64,000 nt of DNA, from assembly GCA_035079385.1 (NCBI GenBank), contig JAVHKY010000052.1, forward strand, positions 11,160,001 to 11,224,000, read 5' to 3'. This document shows, in pieces, positions 53,972 through 64,000 of this stretch. Under the pieces are notes generated by a model that had not been told where the DNA came from, made no database searches, and saw only the letters and a list, made by a program, of their open reading frames with translations. The DNA is from Aspidiotus rigidus. Its lineage: Eukaryota; Arthropoda; Insecta; Hemiptera; Diaspididae. Position numbers and translations under genes: made by a program. The stretch's first letter is position 1. The number at the start of each line of letters is the position of its first letter.

Positions 53972-54223
53972 CGACGCCATAATGGATCTTTTCTACTGCC
54001 TTGCTGTACAAGCCTGTGTTAATTGAAAGGCAAATATCTCGATAAATATCGATTATTTCGGGAAAATGAAGAGAATTAAATTTGTTCCTCGTAACATTTC
54101 CAATCGGAAGAGGACATTTTCAGTTTTGTTTCAGACATAAAATTTTCCAACTTTTCTCATCGCTCGCTATAACGGCTAGTGAACGTAGTTCTCCCCGCTA
54201 AGCATAGATCCATCATGGCGTCA
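53972..54223. mobile_element. Inverted-repeat element, about 250 bp
   Basis: CGACGCCATAATGGATCTTT at the left pairs with AGATCCATCATGGCGTCAT at the right. Contains the recurrent TATCTCGATAAATATCG .. GAAGAGAATTAAATTTGTTC motif (54035-54100). Target site not resolved. Confidence 0.5.
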
Positions 54224-54313
54224 TGTCATTACCAGCCCTATACTTCTAGAGCCTTAGCTGTAGCTGTAGGAAATCTTTTGGACTGCCCTAAGCGGTAAAA
54301 AATAGGTCTAAAC

Positions 54314-54351
54314 CTTTGACTATTTATCCTATGTAGGATAAATAGTCAAAG
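54314..54351. mobile_element. 38 bp end-to-end palindrome made of two CTTWGACYATA tips
   Basis: CTTTGACTATTTATCCTA followed at once by its inverse (TAGGATAAATAGTCAAAG with TG between). The first ten bases equal the tip of the element at 35671. Flanks GTCTAAAC and GGCTCAAC agree at 6 of 8 positions. It looks like a minimal or internally deleted copy of that family. Confidence 0.55.
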
Positions 54352-55615
54352 GGCTCAACATCTAATGTTTAACGCTCAGGGCGATTATGCGATATAAGCG
54401 GAAACCACGTTTCGCGCGGTGGGGAAAGGTGTGACGTGTGTGCACGCATTTTTCGGTCGTTTTATACTTTTATACACCTTTCGGAACGTCGCGTCCGTCG
54501 AGGGCACTACTGTCGCAATGGAATTGCCTGTAAAAGTTCCGAGGATCAATGGTTTCCAGTTGTACTAAAACTCTACAAAATAGAGGTAAAGTTTTTAGCA
54601 GAAATTGTTCTCGTTATTACTCATCATGATACAATAACTTATTTTATCAATAGATGAAAGTTGGGAAAATAAATTGTTCATTCAAAATTTTTTGATTAAT
54701 TCACTCTCAACTTTGCACCGAGCGAAGTTTCATTTTCTTCCGTTTACAATACGACAAAAATTATACGGATCCTTGAAATTTTGGTGATGCCACCAGAGAG
54801 CGACTCTTGTTTTGACGTTCGCATTAGTGCAGTCCACATAATATTATAATATTCAGAGTAGGCAATACCTAAAGAACGTTGGTACGTAACAATCGATAAA
54901 AGAAGCAAGAGGGGAAACTTAGAGCGCTAGTTGTACTTATCAAGGTGCGAGTTTCAACAGAAACATCATTTTCTTGCTCGAAATAAGCTTGTAATCAAGG
55001 GCCACTTTTCGTCACTTCTCAAAATCGATTTGTTTGGCTTCACGTTCTTATCAGTATGGCATGTCCATCAGTATATGGTCGAAGGGAAATACAGGTAGGA
55101 AATCAGATCGTAACGTACTTTTATCGTGATCCTTGATTCTATAAAAGTGTAGATACGTCTTATTAGTTAGTAGTGTACTATTATGGCAGTGAGTCAAGTG
55201 ACTGCTAACGTTGATGACTGATGACTACTGATGACTTTTGAGATGTGGGGATCAGACCAAAAACAGAGTGATTGCGGTATCTGTTGCGAGGTGCGAGAGA
55301 TAAGATTTATAATTCTATCCGCTCGCATCTCGTATCGCTTCTCGCACGTTCCCATTGGCTGCGTACATTTTATCGGCACCTGGCATCCACTCTGCTTCTG
55401 GCCTCGCGCCTCAGTCTTCTCAGGGGATGCTTTATGCTGAAATTCAATTTGACTTTCAATCAGTTACTGTCTTATTCATCAATGAACATGAAGATTGATA
55501 AATAGAATCATGGGAAGACCGAATTATGTCATAGTAACAGAATTACTCCCCATTGCTTACTCTTGTTAACGTCAATTTTGAGTTTGAATTATTCGAGGAA
55601 GCGGTGAGTTATAGT
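54352..55615. other. Upstream region of TRABD, no gene seen
   Basis: Shares GTCGTTTTATAC.. and GCAGTCCACATAATAAT-like stretches with 32060-32115, so part is a dispersed repeat. No promoter element assigned. Confidence 0.35.
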
Positions 55616-57238
55616 ATGGCGTCAGTTGCCTCACCTACTGATTCTTTTAGCAAAATTCTGTCCGAAACGTATCCTCTCGACGGTAATTTTGAGCTGAATT
55701 TTAATTTCTCCACATTAATTTAGAAAAACTATTGATTGATATCGATTATTCTAGTGATGGATACAAAGAATGATCATGACATGCTGCGTCTTGAAGAATT
55801 CGAAAAAAACTTGCCGCCTACTGTAACTTTACTGAAAGCGCCGGACGGTGCCAAAGTATATTTAGTTGGGACTGGGCATTTCAGTATTGAAAGTCAAGAC
55901 GATGTTTCTAAGGTAGATAGAATCTGACCACAAATTACGTTCGAGAAAGAAGTTCAACTATTTTTAATTTACCATTTTCCGAGATCTTCCGATTAGGTAA
56001 TGCAAATTGTTAAGCCCCATATCCTCGTGGTTGAACTGTGTGCTGATCGCGCTATGGTTATGCAAATGGATGAAGAAACAATCTTGAAAGAAGCCCGCGA
56101 CTTTTCTTACGGTATTTCCATTTCTAACTTCGGATGAAGTATCTTTCTTGTGACGGTTTTCATTGTGATGAATGATTATTCTTCAATTTGCAGTAAAACT
56201 AAAATCAATTTTTAAAGAAGCTGGACTCCTTCAGGGAATAATGTATGTTCTATTGCTTAAATTGTCCGCAAGTCTCACAAAAAATCATGGCGTAGCTCCT
56301 GGAGGAGAATTTAGGAGAGCATTAAAAGAAGTAAGTGATAGTAATTAAAAAGCGCATTACATCCTGCCAATATTCAGTAGAATCTTACGCTCTAGATGGC
56401 CAGTCTAAACAAATGTTATCTACTTTACGGAGATCGACCCTTGAGAATAACTCTTCGGCGAGCACTTAGTAGATTAAGTTGGCGGCAAACAATTTCTTTA
56501 TTCTTCGCGCTTCTTTTTTCGAAGACCAACATGACGTGAGTTTACTTCGTGGTAAGAGAGTAATGTTCTAGAAAAATAATGAAATCTATTTTATTATTCA
56601 CAGATCTGATGAAATTGAAAAGTATAAGCAAAAAGATATAATTGAAGAAATGATGAGTAAATTAATGGTTGACTATCCAGATGTGTCTCAAGTTTTCATA
56701 AGTGAGAGAGATATTTTTCTTACGCATTCTCTTCAAATAGCTGCCGAACATCCGGTACCCCAAATAAATAAAGGTGAACAAATTTGAATCGTATATTTTT
56801 ACTGTAAGAAAACGTTCTTCAACACAATTATGCTGTGACTGCTGTAGGGCAGACACCAAATCGTGTTGTTGGTATTGTTGGTATTGGTCATTGTGCAGGT
56901 ATTTCTCGTTTATGGTGGACTGTTCCGGATTCTGCTATTCCACCTCTACTGATGTAAGTCCAATCTTAGCAACCAATATCATCAAGTCTATTATAGCTCA
57001 TCTGAATATCTTCCTTGTCTTGGATTACAGAATCCCAGAGCCGTCCAAGAGTGACATAATCATTGGAAGGACGTTGAAAGTTGGTTTCATCTGTCTCGCT
57101 GTAGTTGGCATATATTATGTCATTCCATTTCCTAAATCATGGTCAACTCCTTTGAAATCAGCCTACACTACATTTGTAACAAAGGTGTTCTATTGCACTC
57201 AGTTTTGTAATAATGGTAGACTGGGAAACTGGAAATAA
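55616..57238 (+). CDS. TRABD: TraB domain-containing protein (TRABD-like), eight exons
   Basis: Exons 55616-55682, 55755-55912, 55997-56111, 56194-56330, 56396-56535, 56604-56773, 56848-56953 and 57031-57238; every intron is GT-AG and phases (1,0,1,0,2,1,2) agree, giving 1101 bases and 366 residues, close to the 376 of human TRABD. Motifs: KVYLVGTGHFSIESQDDVSK (first GTxH box of TraB), PHILVVELCADRA (E..R), YLLYGDRPLRITLRRAL, SQVFISERDIFLTHSLQIAA and VVGIVGIGHCAGI (second GxGH box), then a C-terminal hydrophobic segment (VGFICLAVVGIYYVI) that should anchor it in a membrane. TraB/Tiki-type folds are proposed metalloprotease relatives; TRABD itself has no firmly known reaction. Intact; introns are 65-85 bp. 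Confidence 0.92.
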
Positions 57239-57526
57239 TGTTGAATTTCATATTATCATTTGGATTTAACAGTTGTAAAAATATTTATCAAGTCCTGAAA
57301 AACATAATTCTAAGTAGGTATATTGCTATGAGGACCAGGAAGCAATATTATAGACATTTACTAAGAAACAAGGAAGATGAATACAGAACTGATTTTCTTA
57401 AGAAATGTTAGTGACACTGCACCAAGTGTGACTTTGAAATTCCTGTAAATTGGGCTACAAAATTCATTGGGATTCAAAGAGGGTAGTTATTTTAATCACG
57501 GATCATTTAAAAAAAATTATCTCTAC
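57239..57526. other. 3-prime flank of TRABD
   Basis: No consensus AATAAA close to the stop; nothing else seen. Confidence 0.3.
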
Positions 57527-57648
57527 TCTGTTCACGTTAAGGAAGGATAGAAGTTCATACCTTGAGAACGGAACGGTAGATTAATAAGATTACCTTCGGC
57601 GTTCCGTTCTCGAGGTATGAACTTCTATCCTATCTTAACGTGAACAGA
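57527..57648. mobile_element. Palindromic MITE, 122 bp
   Basis: TCTGTTCACGTTAAGGAAGG + ATAGAAGTTCATACCTTGAG + AACGGAACG pairs with the inverse at 57599-57648; loop about 24 bases. Target duplication unclear (CTAC / CTAT). Confidence 0.65.
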
Positions 57649-58816
57649 CTATAAATTACAATTAATCCATGATTAGAAATTCGATGTGAGTCCACCCTTG
57701 AACGCTGCGCACCCTGTGTGTTGTTGCCAGCCAAAAACCATCTTTAGCTGTTTTTAGAGGAAATGAGCAATTCAGCTGTCAGCCGAGAGGTTTAAAACTG
57801 AATTGAAAATCTTGATTGGAGACTATTTTGCTGTGTAATTAGGATTTTTGAATCATTTAGAGAGGTTTTTTGAACATTTACTGTAATCATTCTGTACCTG
57901 GTATCTCAACTACAAAGTTGAAAAATACTTGGGGGAAGACTAGTGACAGCTGCCAAAATAATAGTGAAAAAGTTTCATTGATGAAACAAATATCAATATC
58001 CTATTTCCCGATCGAGGGAAAGAGTGTTTGCTTGGCTCTTAGAATTTCAATTTTTGATCAGTATTTTGATGATGGGTTCTGGGATAGAAGCAAGGTTGAT
58101 ACGTTGACATTCTTAATGTATTTACCAGCACCCATCCCTTATAAACTAATGGAAATCCGCGAATCCGAGTTACGCCCCATAGTTGAGAGACCCTAGAAGC
58201 AAACCAGAAATCTGCGAGTCCGAGTTTGAGTTTTTCAGGTTTGACAGTATATATTTTCCTTTTAGGGTTGATTGAAAAGATATTTTTGTAAGGGTACTTA
58301 CGACTATTTTATCCAACTAAGCCTTTCAATTTGAAAATTCAGCGGTGAAATGCTGTAATTCTGCTTATCACTTTTTTAAAAAGCACTTAATAAAGATATA
58401 TCAATGTGTTCAGTTTGATTAGTTTTCAATGACCTTTCAAGAAATTAGGATTCTATTGAATATTGGTGATATTAATGAAATCATAGTGAATTGATGACAA
58501 ATATAGTATATTTCATATAGATCAGCAAAATGGCGACGTATTTATGTGGACAGCGGGGTAAAGTTTTGATGACATCGTGCATAGGGGCATTTCTTATTTT
58601 TGAAATATACATCATGATTTGACTGGCCGCTTGCGGTGCGCCTGGCGGCTAGACGTGCGGCACCCACGCGGGCTCGCTCTTCGCGCTCCCTGAAACATAC
58701 CGGGCTCGTGCTTTGCACTCGCTTTCAGCACTGTCAGGAGCAATTTTCGACTTCTTAAGAGCTCATAATGTTTGATCTTCTAATAGTCATATATACCCGC
58801 AGTACACATACATTTA
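57649..58816. other. No gene supported
   Basis: A 108-codon frame at 57870-58196 has no domain or splice support. 58621-58740 is a GC-rich island (CGCTTGCGGTGCGCCTGGCG) with palindromic GCTCGCTCTTCGCGCTCC-type motifs like those in the 8607 element. Confidence 0.35.
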
Positions 58817-59023
58817 GGGTTTTTCCATGTCGGCGCATTGCATACGTATTCTCCTACGTGTTATCGAAATGGTAGTATTTCCAACATTGCTCTTATGGCA
58901 AACTACTCCACAATGAAAATGAGTATGCAATTAAGCAACACCCATAAGAGCAATGCTAGAAATACTACCATTTAGATAACACGTAAGAGAATACGTATGC
59001 AATGCGCCGACATGGAAAAGCCC
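58817..59023. mobile_element. Long-TIR MITE, 207 bp, TA target
   Basis: GGGTTTTTCCATGTCGGCGC and the inverse GCGCCGACATGGAAAAGCCC form the ends, and pairing continues for about 80 bases (GTTATCGAAATGGTAGTATT / AATACTACCATTTAGATAAC). TA at 58815-58816 and 59024-59025. Nearly the whole element is a hairpin. Confidence 0.82.
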
Positions 59024-61059
59024 TATACTATGTAATAACGCTTTACCGTTCTCACGAATTTTCGTATTGGTAGTGTTGCATTGATATTCGCAGACAGTCT
59101 ACCTAATCACTAGAACAAAAAAGCTCACGCAGTAGCGTAAGCATCACCGACTTTTCAATAATTTGCTATAAAATCATTTACACATGCTCCCCATATCTAA
59201 ACTTCATTGTTTCTCAGTTATAAGCTGATTGTGATAATAATAATTAAAGGTATTCCACTTACTCTTCTATTATTCAATTCATTTCTAATTTTTTTAATAG
59301 CTACTTTTATAATTTTCAAATACAGGTAAATAACTCAAAAAGGAGTCGACTGATAGCTTTCTCTCCCTATAAGTACATACATTAAACTCTAAATAAAAGA
59401 ACGGAACATGCCTCTATTAAAATTAAAATATAAAACTTAGGTGACTTAGAAGAATCTCAAAGTATTAACCTGACTGTCCATTTCCAAAAATACAGTGAGA
59501 TATTATGAAGTCGGTAATGACAAAAATCAAAACATAGATGAGGAAAATTGAAATGGCCAATGAAACTTCCACTTTGTCTTTGCCTGAATTTCAACATTAC
59601 TCCCCAGTGTTCAGGCTACGAGCCTATTGCGATAATGTAGACAAAAAAAAAAATGCTATGCATACCTGCATAACTCAGTAATTATAAAATACACAGCCAA
59701 TATTCAATCCATCGCTTACGCGTAACGTTTGTTTAACGTATCCAATAAACGTCGAATTTTTTCAATCATATATATGACTGGTAATGAGAAGTTTTTACAG
59801 CCAATAGGTGTATGATGCTTTATCACGTGGCAAAAGAACTCAAATAAATTGAATAAGCGAGATTTAGCTCTTACGGCTCTGTACATACCTACTCATATTT
59901 TGAGAATTACTCACGAACCACTTGTCCAATCGATACAAAAATTACATAGCAATAAGATTGAATACACTATGACGTAATGAAGTGATATGAAGATAATGAG
60001 ATTGATATTTTTTGAGAAACAACAGTAAGAAATTCCAGGAAAATTGAGGATTACTCAACTATTCATCCGATCTCAGAAAAAAATGCGCATGCCCAACTTC
60101 AGATAACCCCCTACAACTTGACCAAACTTTACGAGAATGCAACCGGTAGTTTTTGATGAGTTGCGTGGACAAAAAAAATCTTATATATATAAGATATTCT
60201 TCAAAAAAAATCAAAAATTACCGATTTGATGATTGCACTGTTTATTGGTTAGGTACAATAATCAAAAACGAATGATCTCGCTTTGCGGTAAATAACGAAT
60301 CACGAAAATACAACTATAATAAATACACAAATGAACATGCGATTCGCATGGAGATGAAAACTGATCTGACGAAACACGTCAATCAAAAGTTCTATTCGAG
60401 TTACACGTATTACTCATGATGACGCGGACGCCTGTAATGACGTGTACTAACCTTTATCACAATTCATCCGAATACGCCCTATAGAACAGGTTGAGGCAAG
60501 ACAGAGGCTCTGCCGTGATTTTTGAAGAAATCGTGACGATTTTCTTACATATATACACACATACATACATATATAAATATATAAGGATACCTGAAATTTT
60601 TTTATTAGTCTCAGGATGATCTAGGACCTCTAAAACATCGAGAAAATTCTTTCCCCGGCTTCCCCGTCACAACTGTGTCGGGAGCAATACCTAACTTTTC
60701 GTTCGAAAAGTCGGTAAAAAAACAGAAGGCCATGAGGATGTAGTGGTCTTCAATTGAAACCCGAAAAAAGCACTTTTGGGCACGTGCTACAAGTGAATAG
60801 CAAAGGGCTGTAAAGGGGTAGTTGTCTTTTATTAGTCTGAGGCCCGGAAGAAGCACTCTACAATCTTAACGGGTAACAAGGTGCTATAATTGAGTAGCTT
60901 TCAATTTTTCAAGTATCACTCGCAGGAAGCACGTATCCAGGTTTGTTACAGTTTTGCTGCCCATGTTTGTTGGATGATTTTAAAAACTCTAACTGCCTTA
61001 GTCATTTCTCCCCTGCACACTGCACACCTCAACAACTTCAAATATTTCGACCCTTTAGC
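59024..61059. other. No gene seen; possible 5-prime LTR region of the BEL/Pao element
   Basis: AT-rich, with an (ATAC)/(CATA) microsatellite at 60546-60588. The long terminal repeat of the retroelement should end just before 61400, but without its 3-prime partner (outside the window) its limits cannot be set. Confidence 0.35.
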
Positions 61060-61065
61060 CATATA

Positions 61066-61215
61066 TGATAGGAAGGGGGCATAAAAAAATTCCTACCTCC
61101 GAGCTATATATGATAGAAGAGGGACTTAGAAAAATTCCGACCTCCGAGCTATATATGATAGGAGCGGGACTTAGAAAAATTCCGACCTCCGAGCTATATA
61201 TGATAGGAGGGGTGT
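61066..61215. repeat. Minisatellite, 45 bp unit, about 3.4 copies
   Basis: TTCCGACCTCCGAGCTATAT + ATGATAGGAGSGGGACTTAG + AAAAA repeats at 61066, 61097, 61142 and 61187 with few differences. Lies just upstream of the BEL/Pao leader; may belong to its LTR. Confidence 0.8.
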
Positions 61216-61408
61216 TGACAAACCAACGGTACGACAGACATCATCTCCGAAGATTTTGATTTACCTAGCAATTTATATACGTTGTACTGTAGACATTCCA
61301 ATCTGTATATTTTTTCATAATAATCTTTCGCAGTTTACGAAACATTCGAAATATATTATTGTACGTATTTATCCACTGAACCCCTGAAACCCATTGAACC
61401 CCAAACAA

Positions 61409-61426
61409 ATTGGTGCTTTGACCGGG
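61409..61426 (+). promoter_or_regulatory. Candidate primer-binding/leader segment of the BEL/Pao element
   Basis: TTGGTGCTTTGACCGGGA immediately before the first Gag ATG (61430). A TGG..CCGGGA sequence just after the LTR is the usual tRNA primer site layout in BEL/Pao elements. The priming tRNA is not identified. Confidence 0.4.
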
Positions 61427-61429
61427 AAA

Positions 61430-62300
61430 ATGACCACTGAAGAAGCTATCGAGCATTATAATTACGCATCTAATTTCGAAGAGAATATGCAAGTCGACCA
61501 AGAAGTAATCATCGGAGTTAGTCCATCGAATAACAATATTGTCAACTCAAACGACACAAACCCAGAGCCAACTCTTGATATCGGAGAACTTGACTTGCGG
61601 TGCCAAAACCTGTAGGTATGCCGATGTTCTATTCACTGCCGAGGTCATCGAACCTGCAATAAGAGATAAAGATGTCGGCACCTTGAAAACCGAATTAGAA
61701 TACTTGAAAGAATCTGAAGTCAAGTATTGCGATCATTTTTTCGAAATATCCAAAAGAGCTAAAACTAACTCCACCATCGAGATGAAAGAATTTGAAGACC
61801 ATAAGAGTAGATTTCTAATATTCGTGAGAAAGAGAAAGGGAAAGTCGAAAACGCTCTAAGTGTAACACCTTCCCACGTTGTAAATAGCCGATTAAAATTC
61901 GAAAAAATCAATATCAAGATCTTCAATGGAAAAAAGGATGAATGGCTTGCGTTTAAAAGATTATTTGTCACGTATATCAACGACAACGGCGATCTCACGA
62001 TAATGGAAAAATATCAGTTTTTAGCAAGCAAATCAGAAGGCGAGCCACTCACTCATTGTCGATCTACCGCTAGATGGAAATCATTAACGAGACGGCGTGG
62101 AACATCGTGTCGAGTCATTATGACGACCCCTTGAAACGTATTGCGAGACATATTGACGCCATAGTTGGTCTTCAGCGACAAAACGATCTCAGGAAGCTCG
62201 TGACTCATTTCAGAGCGAAGTTACCGCCTTAAAAATTGCATTTGAGCAAAATCCCGGCGTCGACATTTTAAGCCAATTTTGCGTACACGCCTTCCTCTAA
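61430..62300 (+). pseudogene. BEL/Pao Gag region (DUF1759-like), frameshifted
   Basis: Acidic N-terminus from the ATG at 61430 (MTTEEAIEHYNYASNFEENM), stop at 61615, then a second frame (VIEPAIRDKDVGTLKTELEY) and a third (FEKINIKIFNGKKDEWLAFK, LFVTYINDNGDLTIMEKYQF), the last being the IPKFNG..EW..F pattern of the DUF1759 Gag domain of BEL/Pao. At least two frame changes disable it. Confidence 0.65.
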
Positions 62301-62479
62301 AAGACGACGCCAGAAACACGACTGGATTGGGAGCGAGAAATAGAAAAACAAAGAACTTTTCTTACGTTCGATGAATGCATATCCTATATGGACGGTCGAT
62401 GTAATGCGTGATATTATCGTAAATTTAGACGGTGATGTTTCTCCTTCTAAAGAAATTCATATGTATTCAAAAGAATTGT

Positions 62480-63085
62480 GGTTGGGTATGTAGTATAGTC
62501 ACAGACGACGAATACGCTCTTCTAGCGACGGTCATTGTCGAAATAACCATTACCGCGATTGTTAACTTGTCTGCACGGGCTCTCTTGAATAATGGAAGTC
62601 AATTTAATTTTATCACCGCTGTGCTAGCGAAGAAACTAAATGCCCGATCGATATCTTTGACACACAGCATAAAATTCATCGGCAACTTTAGTGGTATGAT
62701 TCGAGAATTTATCTACGTGAAAATGAAATCCAAATACTCAAATTTTCACCTAAGCCTAAAATGCCTAATAATAGAAGAAATCGTGGATACTATTCCCACT
62801 TAGTTTATTACGATGGATGACTGGCAATTTCTGAAGCACTTGTCTCTTGCTGATCCCTCTTTCAATATTCCTGACAGAGTGGATTTATTATTCGGAGTGA
62901 GTGCCTTCTGGGAAATTTTGCAGCCAAATTTTCAAAATTTAGACATATCATTTCCAAGATTATTTGCTATACGCTTTGGCTGGATAGTTACTGCTGACGT
63001 GAAATTTCCAAATTTTAATACTAAACCAAATTACACTCTATACTCTACACCTGTGAAAGCGATGATGCAAATTTATCGCAAGTAG
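62480..63085 (+). pseudogene. BEL/Pao retropepsin (DUF1758-like) region
   Basis: ARALLNNGSQFNFITAVLAK is the active-site segment; the catalytic Asp of the usual D-S/T-G triad is replaced (NNGSQ), and a TAG at 62801-62803 interrupts the domain, which goes on after 62813 (NIPDRVDLLFGVSAFWEILQ). Inactive as it stands. Confidence 0.6.
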
Positions 63086-63345
63086 TTGAGCGTTTAGGGC
63101 TGACAGATGACGCACCAGAAAACACAAATTCTCTTTCGGTAGAAGGGGCAGAGTGTGAGCGAATGTTTCTGGAAACATGTCGACGAGATGATTCTGGCAA
63201 ATTTGTGGCTCGATTACCATTCAAAATCTCGACCGATAATTTAGGAAGATCAAAGGCATAGCCTTGAAACGTTTTCATTACCTAGAAAAGCGACTTTCTA
63301 AAGATGAGAATCTTAAAAAACATTACTCAGATAACCATTTAGGAC
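63060..63345 (+). pseudogene. BEL/Pao linker before reverse transcriptase
   Basis: EGAECERMFLETCRRDDSGK then FVARLPFKISTDNLGRSKA, and in a shifted frame LKRFHYLEKRLSKDENLKKH; this is the conserved stretch preceding RT in BEL/Pao Pol. At least one frameshift near 63260. Confidence 0.6.
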
Positions 63346-63350
63346 TACCT

Positions 63351-64000
63351 ATTTTAAATTAGGCTTCATAGAAGAAGTTGATGATGAACGAGGCTATTAC
63401 ATTCCCCACCACGCTGTTAAAAGAAAAACTTCCATCAGTACGAAATTGAGAGTTGTATTTGACGCAAGTATGCCGACAATCGGTAATTCAAGATTGTCTC
63501 TTAATCAGTGCTTAATGGTAGGACCAGTAGTACAGTTAGATCTACTGAGTATTTTAATAAAGGCGAGAACTTACGCTTACGTATTTTCCGCAGACATCAG
63601 CAAAATGTATCTACGGTCTCGAGTCCACCCTGATGACACAGTTTTTCAAAGAATTCTTTGGAGAGACTCTCCAGACAAATCGAATAAAACTTACGAACTA
63701 TTACGAGTCACATTCGGTGTAGCATCAGCGCCCTATCTAGCCACTCGTTGTTTGAAAAAGTTGGCTGAAGATGAAGGCGATAAATACCCAGCGGCTAAGC
63801 AAACTCTTTTAAGCGATTTCTATGTAGACGATGTCTTCTTTGGAGCTAATTCTTTAGAATTAGCTATCCAAAAACGAGAGCAGCTCACGCAAATACTTAG
63901 AAGTGCTGGCCTACCGCTCACTAAATGGTGCTCGAATAGTGAAGAATTTCTAGCAGGAATACCAAAAAAGGACGGGGAAACGACTTTTCCTCTCTATTTC
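63351..64000 (+). CDS. BEL/Pao reverse transcriptase domain, open to the window edge
   Basis: 216 codons without a stop. GYYIPHHAVKRKTS, KLRVVFDASM, YVFSADISKMYLRSRVHPDD (first catalytic Asp), LRVTFGVASAPYLATRCL and FYVDDVFFGANS (catalytic YVDD) are in the right order for BEL/Pao RT. Copies RNA into DNA during retrotransposition. Upstream frameshifts mean this frame cannot be reached from Gag as it stands. Continues beyond 64000. Confidence 0.82.

Larger units (their letters stand above)
61430..64000 (+). mobile_element. BEL/Pao LTR retrotransposon, 5-prime part, running off the window
   Basis: Gag, protease and reverse transcriptase domains follow each other on + (listed below), with frameshifts between them. 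The element continues beyond base 64000, so RNase H, integrase and the 3-prime LTR are not seen. Confidence 0.8.

Noticed and set aside
57870..58196. 108-codon frame as a gene
   Set aside because: No family resemblance and no neighbouring exons; probably chance.
60611..60856. 81-codon - strand frame
   Set aside because: No domain; lies in the presumed LTR/leader region of the BEL/Pao element.
61066..61215. 45 bp repeats resembling a CRISPR array
   Set aside because: Head-to-tail near-identical units without distinct spacers; minisatellite in a retroelement leader.

Overview
The window is AT-rich, intron-containing animal nuclear DNA. Short GT-AG introns, arthropod-type selfish elements (ISL2EU, Polinton/adintovirus-like, BEL/Pao, Mutator-like) and three host genes with metazoan orthologues point to an insect or another arthropod. 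I cannot name the species.

Three host genes could be rebuilt exon by exon. (1) An SLC25A51-like mitochondrial carrier lies on + at 24.93-25.90 kb (two coding exons, 297 aa). (2) A male-specific lethal 1 (MSL1) homologue lies on - from 48.07 to 30.52 kb. It has seven coding exons, and the first three (coiled coil) are separated from the last four (PEHE domain) by a 14.3 kb intron full of transposons; every splice phase agrees and the product is 475 aa. (3) A TRABD (TraB-domain) gene lies on + at 55.62-57.24 kb (eight exons, 366 aa). A fourth locus, an unrecognised terminal exon on - at 5.1-5.5 kb, is probably also a host gene.

Most of the rest is mobile DNA. 0-9 kb: the end of a USP-like deubiquitinase-type ORF, a minisatellite, a complete 689 bp Tigger/pogo-like element, degenerate tandem repeats and a 210 bp short-TIR element. 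9-12 kb: a 2 kb hAT element holding a foldback element and another MITE, inserted in one copy of a tandem duplication whose other copy keeps the empty site. 12-16 kb: an ISL2EU-type transposon with convergent SWIM/YqaJ-nuclease and DDE transposase genes. 16-19.6 kb: a decayed Polinton/adintovirus-like fragment (DUF8207-like, PLA2-like, pX-like, adenain-like protease, integrase). 21-24.5 kb and 30-49 kb: many short TIR elements, several nested two or three deep and datable from target duplications. 50-53.8 kb: a Mutator-like transposase pseudogene cut by an 823 bp hAT element. 61-64 kb: a BEL/Pao retrotransposon that runs off the right edge.

The small elements fall into target-site classes visible directly: AT (ISL2EU-like, often with GTGACGTCA near the tip), 8 bp (hAT-like, several families), 4 bp (tips CTGCCGTAC, unassigned), TTAA (piggyBac-like) and TA. 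Several insertions are confirmed by an empty site elsewhere in the same window. No rRNA, tRNA or CRISPR array was recognised. Splice sites and domain calls come from reading the sequence by eye; no database search was possible.
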